DNA from: Pseudarthrobacter sp. W1I19
Lineage (GTDB): Bacteria; Actinomycetota; Actinomycetes; Actinomycetales; Micrococcaceae
Assembly: GCF_030817835.1 (NCBI RefSeq)
Contig: NZ_JAUSZR010000001.1
Span: 620,001 to 684,000, forward strand
Length of the DNA stretch: 64,000 bases
Reading direction: 5' to 3'
Part shown: positions 49,742 through 58,344 of the stretch, one piece after another
Layout of the letters: the number at the start of each line of letters is the position of its first letter
How positions within the stretch are numbered: the first letter of the stretch is position 1
Made by a program: the position numbers and the translations under genes
Notes under the pieces: model-generated
Database searches by the model: none
Seen by the model: the letters and a program-made list of their open reading frames with translations, nothing else
What the model was told of the DNA's origin: nothing

Positions 49742-50655
49742 CAACCATGGCAACTCCCACACAGTCCACTGCGGACGCACAGGTGCCGCACTACAACCCC
49801 AAGTCCGAATCGGCAGGGGCCAAGCGCGCCAAGAGCACCCTCTTCCACGTGGTGGCTCTCGCACTCACGGCCGTGGTCCTTTACCCGGGCTTGTGGATGA
49901 TCGCCTCATCCTTCAAACCGAACGCCGAGATCGGCGGAGGCAACACGTCGCTGTGGTCGAGCAACTTCAGCTTCGACAACTTCGTCACGGCTATGGAGGG
50001 CATCGGCGGCGTCTCCACCCTGCAGTTCTTCACCAACTCGCTGATCCTGGCGATTGGCGCCGTGGTGGGAACCATCCTCTCCGCGTCGGTTTCCGCCTAT
50101 GCGTTTGCGAGGATCAAGTTCCCCGGCCGCAGCATTTTCTTCGGCATGATGATCGCCACCTTGCTGCTGCCATTCCACGTGGTGATCATTCCGCAGTACA
50201 TCGTTTTCCAGCAGCTTGGCCTCGTTGATACCTACGTCCCGCTGCTGATCGGCAAGTTCCTTGCCGCCGATGCGTTCTTTGTGTTCCTGATGGTCCAGTT
50301 CATGCGCAACCTGCCCGCTGAGCTGGACGAGGCGGCGCGGATCGACGGCGCCGGGCACGTCCGGATCTTCACCTCCATCATGCTGCCGCTGATGAAGCCG
50401 GCCCTGATCTCCACCTCGATCTTCTCCTTCATCTGGAGCTGGAACGACTTCCTGGGCCCGCTGCTCTACCTGAACACGCCCGAAAAGTACCCGCTGCCGC
50501 TGGCCCTGCGCCTCTTCGTGGACCAGACCCAGAGCTCGGACTACGGCGCCATGATCGCCATGTCCGTCCTCGCACTGCTGCCGGTGCTGATCTTCTTCCT
50601 GGTCTTCCAGCGCTACATCGTCGAAGGCGTCTCCACCCAGGGCCTCAAGGGCTAA
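49738..50655 (+). CDS. ABC transporter permease, CUT1 (MalG/UgpE type, second set)
   Basis: A 305-residue permease paralogous to that at 39687. The EAA loop is ELDEAARIDGAGHVRIFTSI, identical over its first part with the other copy. ATGA overlap with the upstream permease. It completes the membrane channel of the second importer. Confidence 0.92.
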   Translation: MTTMATPTQSTADAQVPHYNPKSESAGAKRAKSTLFHVVALALTAVVLYPGLWMIASSFKPNAEIGGGNTSLWSSNFSFDNFVTAMEGIGGVSTLQFFTNSLILAIGAVVGTILSASVSAYAFARIKFPGRSIFFGMMIATLLLPFHVVIIPQYIVFQQLGLVDTYVPLLIGKFLAADAFFVFLMVQFMRNLPAELDEAARIDGAGHVRIFTSIMLPLMKPALISTSIFSFIWSWNDFLGPLLYLNTPEKYPLPLALRLFVDQTQSSDYGAMIAMSVLALLPVLIFFLVFQRYIVEGVSTQGLKG

Positions 50656-50674
50656 CGGAAGAATCCAACAGAAA

Positions 50675-51373
50675 ATGAGCGTCATGGACAGCACCACCCC
50701 CGCACAGAACCACCACGAACCCGTCCCGGTCAACCGCTTCGCGCTGTTCTCCGAGACCCTCCTGGCCGGCGTGCTGGTACTGGTGCTGTCCATCCCGCTC
50801 GTGACGATCCCCGCCGCCTATGCGGCGGGGATCACCCATCTCGAACGTCACCTCTCCGGCCGTGACGATTCCGTCCGCGGCCTCTGGGGCACGTTCAAGG
50901 CTGCCCTGCCCGGCAGCTGGAAGCTGGGAATTACGACGGCGGCAGCCGCCGTCGTGATTGTCCTTAACCTTTTGCTCGCTTGGGTGGGGCAGCTTCCCGG
51001 CCGGGAAGTGGTGTTGCCTGCCACGCTGGTCCTCGCCGCCGCGGGTGCCGTCCTGCTCCTGCGCACCACCGCAGCCTGGTCGGACTTCACGGGCCACGAC
51101 GTCTCCGGTGGCGCGGATTTACGCGCCCGGGCCGGAAGCGCAGACGCCCGCAACGCACACGCCCGCAGTTCCGACGCCCGCAGCGCCTGGCGCTCCGCCC
51201 TCGAAACCGGGCAGGCCGTGTCCGTGCGGGACTGGACGGGATCCCTCCTGCTGATTGCGGCGCTCTTCGGGGCCGTGGTGTTCGTCTGGATGCTTGCAGC
51301 GCTGTTCGTGGTGGTCCCCGGCATCCTGATCCTGGCCTCGGCCGCCGTCAAAATGCGCTCCAACCGCGCCTGA
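50675..51373 (+). CDS. YesL/DUF624-like membrane protein
   Basis: A 232-residue protein with about four hydrophobic segments (LLAGVLVLVLSIPLVTIPAA, then AAAAVVIVLNLLLAWVG, VLAAAGAVLLL and LLLIAALFGAVVFVWMLAAL). Its place right after CUT1 permeases recalls YesL, which lies at the head of the rhamnogalacturonan genes in Bacillus. A short Ala-Arg-Ser repeat (ADARNAHARSSDARSAWRSA, about 155-174) is a local oddity. Function is unknown; a helper role for the importer is inferred. Confidence 0.6.
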   Translation: MSVMDSTTPAQNHHEPVPVNRFALFSETLLAGVLVLVLSIPLVTIPAAYAAGITHLERHLSGRDDSVRGLWGTFKAALPGSWKLGITTAAAAVVIVLNLLLAWVGQLPGREVVLPATLVLAAAGAVLLLRTTAAWSDFTGHDVSGGADLRARAGSADARNAHARSSDARSAWRSALETGQAVSVRDWTGSLLLIAALFGAVVFVWMLAALFVVVPGILILASAAVKMRSNRA

Positions 51374-51434
51374 AGTATCCAGCTCCCCACCAGGCATCCC
51401 CGGTCCTGTCCGTCACTATTGAGTTGAGTCCGAC

Positions 51435-52694
51435 GTGTCTTCCGACCGCCAACGTTCCCAGCAGTCTCTCCGTCCTTCACAGAACCAGCCGCCGTGGTAC
51501 CAGCCCCTGACCCAGCGCAATTACCGGATCTTCCTGGTGCTGCTCTTCACCGGCAGTGTGGGGGTGTGGATGCAGCGGCTGGCGCAGGACTGGCTGGTGC
51601 TGCAGCTGACCGGCAGTCCCGCCGCAGTGGGTGTGGCTGTTGCCCTGCAATTCCTGCCCATGCTGGTGGTGGGCCCGCTCAGCGGCCTGTTGGTGGATCT
51701 CTTTCCCAAGCGCCGCATCATGCTGGCCTGCCAGGCCGTTATCGCACTGCTTGCCATGGGACTTGCCGCATGGGCAGCAAGCGGAACCATCACCGTCTGG
51801 GCCGTCTACGCCAGTTGCATCGCGCTCGGTGTTACGTCGGCCATCAATCAGCCCGCCACCACCGTCTTCGTTAATGAAGTAGTGGGTGATACCGCGCTGC
51901 GCCCCGCCATCGGCCTCAACAATGCCATCGGCCAGCTGGGCGCTATGGCCGGGCCGGCGCTGGCCGGGGCATTCATTGCCCAGGCCGGTTCAGCAGCAGC
52001 ATTCGCGGCCAACTCCCTGCTGTGCGTGCTGGTCCTGTGCATGATCGCCGCTATCCGCCCCGCCGAGTTGCACCCCAGCACTCCCGCGGCACGGGGAAGG
52101 GGCCAGCTCCTGGCCGGGTTCCGGTACGTCAAGGACCGGCCCTCCCTGCTGCTGATCATCGCGCTGGCCGGGCTGCTGGGGATGTTTGGAATGAACGGTC
52201 CCGTGGTGCTGGCTGCCTTTGCAGCACGCGTCTGGCACAACGGCGTTGAAGGGTTCGGCCTTTTCAACACTGTCAGCGCAGTTGGTGCCCTGGCCGGTGC
52301 GTTGCTGGCCGCGCGCCTGCGGACGCTGGGCCGGAAGGGGATTGTCCTGGCGGCCGGCCTCTTTGGGCTCGCCCAATTGGTTGCGGCCCTGATGCCCAAC
52401 CTCATCCTCTTCACCGTGATGCTGGTGGTGGTCGGCCTGATGACCCTGTTGTTCCTGACCAGTGCGGCCACCGCCGTCCAGCTCGAGGCAGGCCCCGAAA
52501 TCCGGGGCCGGGTGATGGCGCTTTACCTGCCGCTGCTGCTGGGCGGACACGCGATGGGCGGGCTGTTGGCCGGCTGGCTGACTGAGCAGTTGGGGGTGCG
52601 CCTGGGGCTGGTGGCCACCGGTGCCGGAGGTATCCTGTCCGCCGTCGTGATCGGTTTGCTGCTGTGGCGGAACTCCCGCCGCCTGCGCCCCTAA
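51435..52694 (+). CDS. MFS transporter (MFS_3/EntS-like exporter type)
   Basis: A 419-residue major facilitator with twelve predicted helices. The loop after helix 2 (LSGLLVDLFPKRRIMLACQA) fits the MFS signature G-x-x-x-D-x-x-x-x-R. The N-terminal region RNYRIFLVLLFTGSVGVWMQ resembles the EntS/MFS_3 group, mostly exporters. GTG start at 51435. It is probably unrelated to the sugar operon, and its substrate cannot be named. Confidence 0.82.
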   Translation: MSSDRQRSQQSLRPSQNQPPWYQPLTQRNYRIFLVLLFTGSVGVWMQRLAQDWLVLQLTGSPAAVGVAVALQFLPMLVVGPLSGLLVDLFPKRRIMLACQAVIALLAMGLAAWAASGTITVWAVYASCIALGVTSAINQPATTVFVNEVVGDTALRPAIGLNNAIGQLGAMAGPALAGAFIAQAGSAAAFAANSLLCVLVLCMIAAIRPAELHPSTPAARGRGQLLAGFRYVKDRPSLLLIIALAGLLGMFGMNGPVVLAAFAARVWHNGVEGFGLFNTVSAVGALAGALLAARLRTLGRKGIVLAAGLFGLAQLVAALMPNLILFTVMLVVVGLMTLLFLTSAATAVQLEAGPEIRGRVMALYLPLLLGGHAMGGLLAGWLTEQLGVRLGLVATGAGGILSAVVIGLLLWRNSRRLRP

Positions 52695-52705
52695 TTCCTT
52701 AGGCT

Positions 52706-52742
52706 GCGCCGCCGGGGCTGACCAGCCACCGGCGGGCGGCGC
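52706..52742. terminator. Hairpin between convergent genes
   Basis: GCGCCGCC (52706-52713) pairs with GGCGGCGC (52735-52742), with an inner GGCT/AGCC pairing. It separates the MFS gene and the convergent oxidoreductase. Confidence 0.55.
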
Positions 52743-52756
52743 TTTCAGGAAGCCAT

Positions 52757-54037
52757 TCAGGATCCCGGCAGGCTGAACCCGTGCGGTGCCGAGGTGGCCC
52801 AGGGGAGTCCCAGCTCACTGAACGTGGCGTGCTGCGCGCCCGAGCGTTCCAGGGCATCCTCGATGCCGGGGACCACGGCGTGGGCCGAATCTCCCTCGCC
52901 CTCCCACTGGACGTGCTTTCCGTCAATCGGTGCGGGCAGCGGCGCGGTGCGGATGGCTTCCAGGACGAGCATAAAGGCGCCGCTGTCCAGGAGCGGGCTC
53001 AGAAGCGGGGTGCCGTTCCTGCGGTGGGCCAGCAGGTTCTCAGTCAGGTCATCCCGGCCAAAGACCTCCTCGGTCCGGCCCTGCGCCGTCTCAACGGCCA
53101 GGCGGTCCTCCGTGTAGTGGAAGACGGCGGTGCCGGCCGAGCCCTGGAGCGTCACATACGGTTCCACGGATTCCGTGGCACACAGCGTCAGGGCGCACGT
53201 GATGGGCAGGCCGGCGCTGGTGCGGATCCTGATCACTGATGTGTCATCGGACTCGATCTGGTTGGCGCGGTACAGCTCAGTTTCGAGCGATGCAAGGTCC
53301 GCCGTCGTGCGAGCCCCGGCGATCCTCAGTGCTGTTGCCACCGCATGCGCCAGGGGATTGGTGGCCACGCCGTCCACCACATCCACGCCGTCAATGGTCC
53401 GCCTGCCGGCCCACCGGGACCGCTTGTAGTACGCCCGGTCCCGGACCCAGCGGCCGGTCGCGGAGATGCCCTGCAAGGTTCCGATGGTGCCGTCGGCGAG
53501 GAGCTTTTCGATGCCCGCCAGTGCTTGCGAGCCCAGGCTCTGGAACCCGATCTGCACACTTCGGCCGGAGGCAGCGGCTGCGTCGACGACTCGGTTGAAG
53601 TCCGCCAGCGAGGCGACGGGAGGCTTTTCCAGGTAGAGGTCGGCGGCGGTGGCCAGGGCTGCCAGGCCCAGCGGCGCGTGCGTCTGGATGGGGGTGGCAA
53701 CAATGATCAGGTCCAGGCCGCTGGTCTCCGCGAGCAGTTCCGTAAGGCCAGGGAAGACATGCGCTGTCTCAGGGACCGAGCCCGCGGCAGGGGGATTGGG
53801 ATCGGCCACGGCAACAAGATCGACGACGCCGGCGGCCTGGAGGCGTTCAAGGTTACGCAGGTGGTGGGTCCCGAAGCCGTGGACACCTACCAGCGCCACC
53901 TTGGCTGCACGTCCATCGCCCAGTCCGGGCGAAGATTCGCCTGCCGACGCTGCCCGGACTGCAGTGGTGTGAGGATCGGTTGCAGGAGTATCCCCGCTGG
54001 CCTGGGTCCCGGCGTCTGTGGCAGTTGGTGTTCCCAT
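52757..54037 (-). CDS. Gfo/Idh/MocA oxidoreductase, unfused paralogue
   Basis: A 426-residue oxidoreductase matching the N-terminal half of the fusion at 33331-35439: VALVGVHGFGTHHLRNLERL, IVATPIQTHAPLGLAAL, YLEKPPVAS, YYKRSRWAGRRTIDGVDVVD. It lacks the DUF6807 domain. The ATG at 54037 is chosen; the frame runs open to 54157 but without a good start. Both LacI-type and rhamnose-type operator matches lie upstream, so it probably belongs to the same regulon. Substrate unknown, likely a sugar or glycoside. Confidence 0.86.
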   Translation of the reverse strand: MGTPTATDAGTQASGDTPATDPHTTAVRAASAGESSPGLGDGRAAKVALVGVHGFGTHHLRNLERLQAAGVVDLVAVADPNPPAAGSVPETAHVFPGLTELLAETSGLDLIIVATPIQTHAPLGLAALATAADLYLEKPPVASLADFNRVVDAAAASGRSVQIGFQSLGSQALAGIEKLLADGTIGTLQGISATGRWVRDRAYYKRSRWAGRRTIDGVDVVDGVATNPLAHAVATALRIAGARTTADLASLETELYRANQIESDDTSVIRIRTSAGLPITCALTLCATESVEPYVTLQGSAGTAVFHYTEDRLAVETAQGRTEEVFGRDDLTENLLAHRRNGTPLLSPLLDSGAFMLVLEAIRTAPLPAPIDGKHVQWEGEGDSAHAVVPGIEDALERSGAQHATFSELGLPWATSAPHGFSLPGS

Positions 54038-54089
54038 GGTGCTCCATTCGGCCCCGGAGGGCTGTTTTCCCGGCGCGAGACCCGATGTG

Positions 54090-54156
54090 GGCAAGCGCTT
54101 TCCGGATTCAAGTGTGAAGCACAGGCGGCCTTCCCGTCCAGTAATATAACGATTCA
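54090..54156 (-). promoter_or_regulatory. Two candidate operators upstream of the unfused oxidoreductase
   Basis: GGCAAGCGCTTTCC (54090-54103) matches the first LacI motif. TATAACGATTCA (54145-54156) matches 10 of 12 bases of the rhamnose-type site at 58305, and ACGATTCAAAG (54149-54159) is identical to the inverted-repeat arm there. No other gene is seen in 54038-54274. Confidence 0.62.
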
Positions 54157-54274
54157 AAGTGGGCTTGCATTGGTCCTGGGGGCTGGTTTGATGCTTAAGC
54201 GCGCGCGGACCCGGCCTTGATGGCTCCCTGCCTCTTGCCGCGATACTGAACTGCCAGGCCCTGGCAATATGGCG

Positions 54275-55051
54275 TCACGCCTGCCAGCCCAGCCAGTCCA
54301 CAGCTTCGAGGACAATGCCGGCAGGCACCGTATGAGCGCCTTGGAACTCGCGGTACGTCAGGTCGTAGCCCTCGCTTTGCAGGGCTGGAACCAGGCGGCG
54401 GCTGGTCCGGTCAATCGGCAGCACGCCGTCTGAGTCTCCGTGGGAGACGAAGAGACGCGGCTTGCCCTGGCGCGGCACCGGTGGAACAAATCCGGGGGAA
54501 AACGCAATGATCTTTGAAAAGAGGTCCCCGTTCGCCAGGCCCAGGGCCAGGGCGTAGGAAGCCCCGTCCGAGAAGCCGCCCACGGCCGTCCGGTCCGGAT
54601 CCACGGACACCAGTTGGAAAATACGTTCCAGGCTTTTATTGATCATCCGGATGTCGGGGCCGAAGGCTCCCCGTACACCGTCCCAAGTAGAACCGCGGGA
54701 AGAAGGCGCCGCCAGAATCAGCTTGTGCGATTCGGCAAAACCGGACAACAATGCTAATCCGCCGCCTGCTTCACCTCCAGCTCCATGAAGCAGGAGGACC
54801 AGCGGAGCCTGCCGGCCCGGCTGCAGGGAGTGCGGTACGTAGAGCAGCGTGTCCCGGACAGCTTCCAGAGCCAAAGACTGCTGCCCGGGGACAGGGATCC
54901 GGTCCGGATTGACTGAGGGCCTGGCCTTCAAGGAGGCGAAGTCCAGCGACGCTTGCTGGGGACGGTCCATGTCTACTCCGGAGCAGGCAGCGCAGCCGGA
55001 AGCTGCCAAAAGCGCCGCGGCGCCAACCAAAAAGCTGCGACGCGTGGACAC
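54275..55051 (-). CDS. Exported alpha/beta-hydrolase (polyhydroxybutyrate-depolymerase/feruloyl-esterase-like)
   Basis: A 258-residue secreted esterase. STRRSFLVGAAALLAASGC at the N-terminus looks like a Tat lipoprotein signal with Cys20. Catalytic residues are Ser161 (GGFSDGAS), Asp in SHGDSDGVL (206 or 208) and His240 (QGAHTVP); LLLHGAGGE is the oxyanion loop. The fold is that of PHB-depolymerase-like esterases, some of which remove feruloyl or acetyl groups from plant polymers. It is a separate gene near the sugar cluster. Confidence 0.78.
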   Translation of the reverse strand: MSTRRSFLVGAAALLAASGCAACSGVDMDRPQQASLDFASLKARPSVNPDRIPVPGQQSLALEAVRDTLLYVPHSLQPGRQAPLVLLLHGAGGEAGGGLALLSGFAESHKLILAAPSSRGSTWDGVRGAFGPDIRMINKSLERIFQLVSVDPDRTAVGGFSDGASYALALGLANGDLFSKIIAFSPGFVPPVPRQGKPRLFVSHGDSDGVLPIDRTSRRLVPALQSEGYDLTYREFQGAHTVPAGIVLEAVDWLGWQA

Positions 55052-55071
55052 CCGTGCATCAATCCTCCGCC

Positions 55072-55611
55072 CTAGTGGCTGGTGGCCCCTTTACGGGATT
55101 CGAGCGCCGGCGGGATCCAACGGTCGGCGGCCAGGCCTGTAGCTGCCGAATAAACCGCCTTATGCAATACATCAACAATCTGCTCCCGCGGAGTCCACGT
55201 TGAGGGAGGGGCTCCCATCCCCGTGGCATTCTCGAGTGTCTGGTCGAACGCGAGGCGGAAGCCCGTGTGCTTCATGGTGGCAAAAGGACCCCGGATGCCT
55301 GTTGCCGACCATATGCCGCGCAGTGCTCCAAGCGCCGCCCCGGTGCCCCAGTGCATCGCGTGATTCCATAAAAGGGGCTTGTCCTCCTGCCTTGGCCTGT
55401 TGCCGAGGAGGGTCAGCAGCGTCCGGGCCGGCACATAAGAGTCCGGCCGCTGCGTTAAAATTTGCTCGACTTTTTCGCTCGCCGTCATCACTGCCGCCCC
55501 TGCCAGGCCGCAGACTGCGCCCCTTGCTGCGGCCACCAGCAGGGTACGCCCCCGTGCTGCCTCCTGCATCTGCTGCTCCAATCCGCCCCCGCCCTGGCTT
55601 GGGCCGTTCAT
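55072..55611 (-). CDS. Hypothetical protein with Gly/Ala-rich membrane-helix region
   Basis: A 179-residue protein I do not recognise. It has an AARGAVCGLAGAAVMTAS segment (about 28-45) and a second GTGAALGALRGIWSATGI region (about 90-107), both Gly/Ala-rich, suggesting one or two membrane-embedded helices, with short loops such as LLWNHAMHWG. It lies 20 bp upstream of the exported hydrolase on the same strand, so the two may be cotranscribed. Confidence 0.55.
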   Translation of the reverse strand: MNGPSQGGGGLEQQMQEAARGRTLLVAAARGAVCGLAGAAVMTASEKVEQILTQRPDSYVPARTLLTLLGNRPRQEDKPLLWNHAMHWGTGAALGALRGIWSATGIRGPFATMKHTGFRLAFDQTLENATGMGAPPSTWTPREQIVDVLHKAVYSAATGLAADRWIPPALESRKGATSH

Positions 55612-55701
55612 CCCTCATTCCTACCCATAAGGTTGGAACGTGAACCGGGATTCCGGCCAGCGGTAGCGGATTTGCCGGGTCTTTGAGCTGTAGGCCGGCG
55701 C

Positions 55702-55911
55702 TCAGGCAACGGCTTCCAGCGACAACTGTTCCACCGCCACCTGCAGGGCTTCCATATCGAACCACTTGGCGGGCATGATCTCGTGGATAAACGCATCAAA
55801 ATCAAAGGGGTGGCAGTGCCCTCCGTGGTTCCAATAGAGAACCCACAGATCGATCAGGCCAAGATCCTTCCGCTGCAGCAGGGCTCTGGCTGTGTGCCGC
55901 AGGTCTTCCAT
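55702..55911 (-). CDS. Small hypothetical protein
   Basis: A 69-residue protein starting MEDLRHTARALLQRKDLGLI and containing LWVLYWNHGGHCHPFDFDAF. The ATG at 55911 has AAGGA about 10 nt upstream; a longer frame to 56040 would be rich in Arg/Pro and overlap the next gene. The aromatic and His-rich stretch looks like a folded small protein, but no family is named. Confidence 0.55.
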   Translation of the reverse strand: MEDLRHTARALLQRKDLGLIDLWVLYWNHGGHCHPFDFDAFIHEIMPAKWFDMEALQVAVEQLSLEAVA

Positions 55912-55987
55912 AGCCAATCCTTGCTTCTGCTCCCCCCGGTCCACAAGAGCAGTAACGGGGTTGACCGAAAGACATTTGGCTTGGAGG

Positions 55988-56620
55988 CTATTGGCCCTGG
56001 GCCGGGGCCTGGGCCAGGGGCTCAGCCTGTGCCGTAACACCGGCTATCACTTGCTTCAGCTGTGCAGCGCTGCTCTGGATGCTGGTACCGGCATCTACCA
56101 GGATAAAGCCGGGGTACCAGGGCAGTCCGGCGTACCCCATCCGGAACTTCTCAAGGTCCCCAAGGTTCTCCTGGTCCTCGCCCCGCAACATGATCCGTTC
56201 ATGAGCCTGCTCCGCTGTGACGTCGAAGTAGACCACTGCCTGTGCCTGCGGGAGCACCCGCAACAGCGTTGAGAGCCCACGGCTGCGGCGGATGCCACGG
56301 GCTTTCCGCAGCGCCAGCTGGCAGTAGAGGTGCCTGTCCATGATGACAACGCCCTCGAACCGGGCCGCCCGCAGATGGTTGAGCAGGACATTGAAGACCC
56401 GGACCGTGGTTTCCAGGACATCGGCAAGGTGGACGGGTAGGGGCGCATTGAAGCGCTGCGCAAGGGCAAGGACGGTTTTCCTGCCCGAGTAGTTGCCCAG
56501 GACCAGTACCGGAGTGTCCGGAAGCAGCTTCTCCACCTCCCTGGCAGCCGTGGACTTGCCGGCACCATCGATTCCCAGCAGGACAATAAGTGCCGGTTCC
56601 GGTCTGCCGCGATCTGTCAT
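55988..56620 (-). CDS. Thymidylate-kinase-like P-loop kinase
   Basis: A 210-residue nucleoside-monophosphate-kinase-fold protein. The P-loop is GIDGAGKST (16-24) and DRHLYCQLALRKARGIRR fits the DR(Y/H) and LID regions of thymidylate kinases; AQAVVYFDVTAEQAHERIM follows as the usual strand/helix. The ATG at 56620 has GAAGGAAA just upstream. It is unlikely to be the housekeeping dTMP kinase, given its context and divergence. Substrate unknown. Confidence 0.75.
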   Translation of the reverse strand: MTDRGRPEPALIVLLGIDGAGKSTAAREVEKLLPDTPVLVLGNYSGRKTVLALAQRFNAPLPVHLADVLETTVRVFNVLLNHLRAARFEGVVIMDRHLYCQLALRKARGIRRSRGLSTLLRVLPQAQAVVYFDVTAEQAHERIMLRGEDQENLGDLEKFRMGYAGLPWYPGFILVDAGTSIQSSAAQLKQVIAGVTAQAEPLAQAPAQGQ

Positions 56621-56776
56621 GTTTCCTTCATACCGTCCGGGCCTGTGGCTTCTGTTCATGAAGTCTGGGGAAAGGCTGTGAATGCGCTTGGAACGGCGCT
56701 GGGGTCTAAGTTGGTTCCGGGAAGTCAAAGCAGGAGCAGAATTGGGGGAGCCTGCAAACGAAGGGGAGAGCAGGGC

Positions 56777-57154
56777 ATGGAGCCAGTAACGGTCGACGGC
56801 GGCAAGGGCACCGTGGAATTGCGTTCCGACGGCGTGATCCACCTTATCTGGGAACCGAAAGTCCGGATAGAACAACAGGACGCCGCGGCGGCTATGGCAG
56901 CGGTCAACGACATAGCGGGGGATGCCACCTACCCCATGCTGGTGGACATGGCCACCACCGAATCAGTCACCAGGGCGGCACGGTCTGTTTTTTCCATCCC
57001 GTGTGCCGCACACCGGATCGCCCTCCTGGGCGCCAGCCCTGTGGACCGGATCCTGGCGAACTTCTTCCTGGGGGTCCACGTTCCGCCCTGTCCCACCCGC
57101 TTTTTCACGTCCCGGACCGAGTCGATGAAGTGGCTGCGGCAGGACAACGAGTAA
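56777..57154 (+). CDS. STAS/DUF7793-like small protein
   Basis: A 125-residue protein with a compact alpha/beta pattern (GVIHLIWEPKVRIEQQDAAA, then YPMLVDMATTESVTRAARSV, then RIALLGASPVDRILANFFLG), like SpoIIAA/STAS-type single-domain proteins found in actinobacteria. The ATG at 56777 follows AGGGGAGAGCAGG. Divergent from the kinase gene. No function is known. Confidence 0.6.
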   Translation: MEPVTVDGGKGTVELRSDGVIHLIWEPKVRIEQQDAAAAMAAVNDIAGDATYPMLVDMATTESVTRAARSVFSIPCAAHRIALLGASPVDRILANFFLGVHVPPCPTRFFTSRTESMKWLRQDNE

Positions 57155-57169
57155 CCCGCGGGCCTGGGA

Positions 57170-58192
57170 TCAGTTCGCTGACGGCGCCCCGGTGCTCTGC
57201 CTGACCACCAGTTCCGGCGTGAAGATGACTGCACGGTGCCGGGGATGCTGGGCTTCGACCTCTTCGGCCAAAAGCTCGATGGCTGTCCGGCCCAGGGCTT
57301 CGGTGGGCTGCCGGATGGAGGACAAAGGCACTACTGCGGAAACGGCGAAGTCGATGTCGTCATAGCCAATCAAGGCAATGTCCTCCGGAATCCGGAGGGT
57401 GTGCGTCATGGTCAGTGACTGCATGATCCCCAGCGCCAGAAGATCGTTCGCGCAGAAGATCCCGTCCGGCAGGTCCTCCCGGTTCCGCTCCACCAGGGTG
57501 TTGCCCACGCTGCGTCCGGCCAGGACTGTCATGCCCTCCGACGCCAGCACCTCCAGGGTGGCGTCCGGCTCATCCTTCACCGCGCGCCGGGCGCCCTGCA
57601 GTCGGTCCGCCACCTGGCGGATGGCAGTTGAGCCACCCACAAAGGCGAGCCGACGGCGGCCGGTATCCAGCAGGTGCCGGGCAGCGAGGTAACCGCCGGC
57701 GTCGTCGTCAACTGCTACTGAACTGAACTTTTCCTCGTCCGCCAGCCGGTCCACCAGGACTGTTGGCACCCCGCGCTCGCGGAGGAGGTCCAGGCGCTCC
57801 GTCACATCGCCGACGGGCGAGATGAGCAGGCCCTGGACGCGCTGCTCCTGGAACAAATCGATGTAGTTTGCCTCGCGGCCGGCATCGTGGCCGCTGTCTC
57901 CCAGCAGTACGGCACTTCCCTGCAGGGCGGCCGCATCCTCGGCTGCCCGCACCACGGAAGTGAAGAAGGGGTTGCCAACGTCAAGGACGATCAGGCCGAT
58001 GGTGCGGCTGTGGCCGGCGCGCAGCTGGCGGGCGGCGTCATTGCGCACGAAGCCGAGCTCGTCGATGGCCCGCAGCACCCGCTCCTTGGTCCGTTCCGAG
58101 ACCCTGTCCGGGTAGTTCAGCACATTCGAAACAGTGCCCACCGCCACGCTGGCATGGTTGGCTACGTCCTTGATGCTGGCTGTGCGGTTCAT
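57170..58192 (-). CDS. LacI-family regulator, probable rhamnose regulator
   Basis: A 340-residue LacI/GalR repressor. Helix-turn-helix SIKDVANHASVAVGTVSNVL (6-25), hinge AARQLRAGHSRTIGL and a sugar-binding domain (FCANDLLALGIMQSL, IGYDDIDFAVSAVVPL). It is divergent from the rha operon, whose promoter has a large inverted repeat, so it most likely responds to L-rhamnose or L-rhamnulose. Similar sites near 47363 and 54145 suggest wider control. Confidence 0.88.
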   Translation of the reverse strand: MNRTASIKDVANHASVAVGTVSNVLNYPDRVSERTKERVLRAIDELGFVRNDAARQLRAGHSRTIGLIVLDVGNPFFTSVVRAAEDAAALQGSAVLLGDSGHDAGREANYIDLFQEQRVQGLLISPVGDVTERLDLLRERGVPTVLVDRLADEEKFSSVAVDDDAGGYLAARHLLDTGRRRLAFVGGSTAIRQVADRLQGARRAVKDEPDATLEVLASEGMTVLAGRSVGNTLVERNREDLPDGIFCANDLLALGIMQSLTMTHTLRIPEDIALIGYDDIDFAVSAVVPLSSIRQPTEALGRTAIELLAEEVEAQHPRHRAVIFTPELVVRQSTGAPSAN

Positions 58193-58262
58193 GATTCTCC
58201 GTGCTGATGGTTCGAATGCCTGTGGATCCGGCAGTGTTGCTGAAGAAGAGGGCCCGGATTGC

Positions 58263-58319
58263 TTGACACCTGCTCACGTTCAAGAGTACTTTGAATCGTA
58301 ACAATGAAACGATTCAAAG
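58263..58319 (+). promoter_or_regulatory. Promoter and operators of the rhamnose operon
   Basis: TTGACA (58263-58268)-N18-TACTTT (58287-58292) is a near-consensus promoter. A perfect inverted repeat CTTTGAATCGT (58289-58299)/ACGATTCAAAG (58309-58319) covers the -10 and start, and holds two tandem copies of a TGAAWCGWTTCA-like site (58292-58303, 58305-58316). Confidence 0.85.
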
Positions 58320-58344
58320 ATGCATGAGTTCAGGAGAGTTTCCC

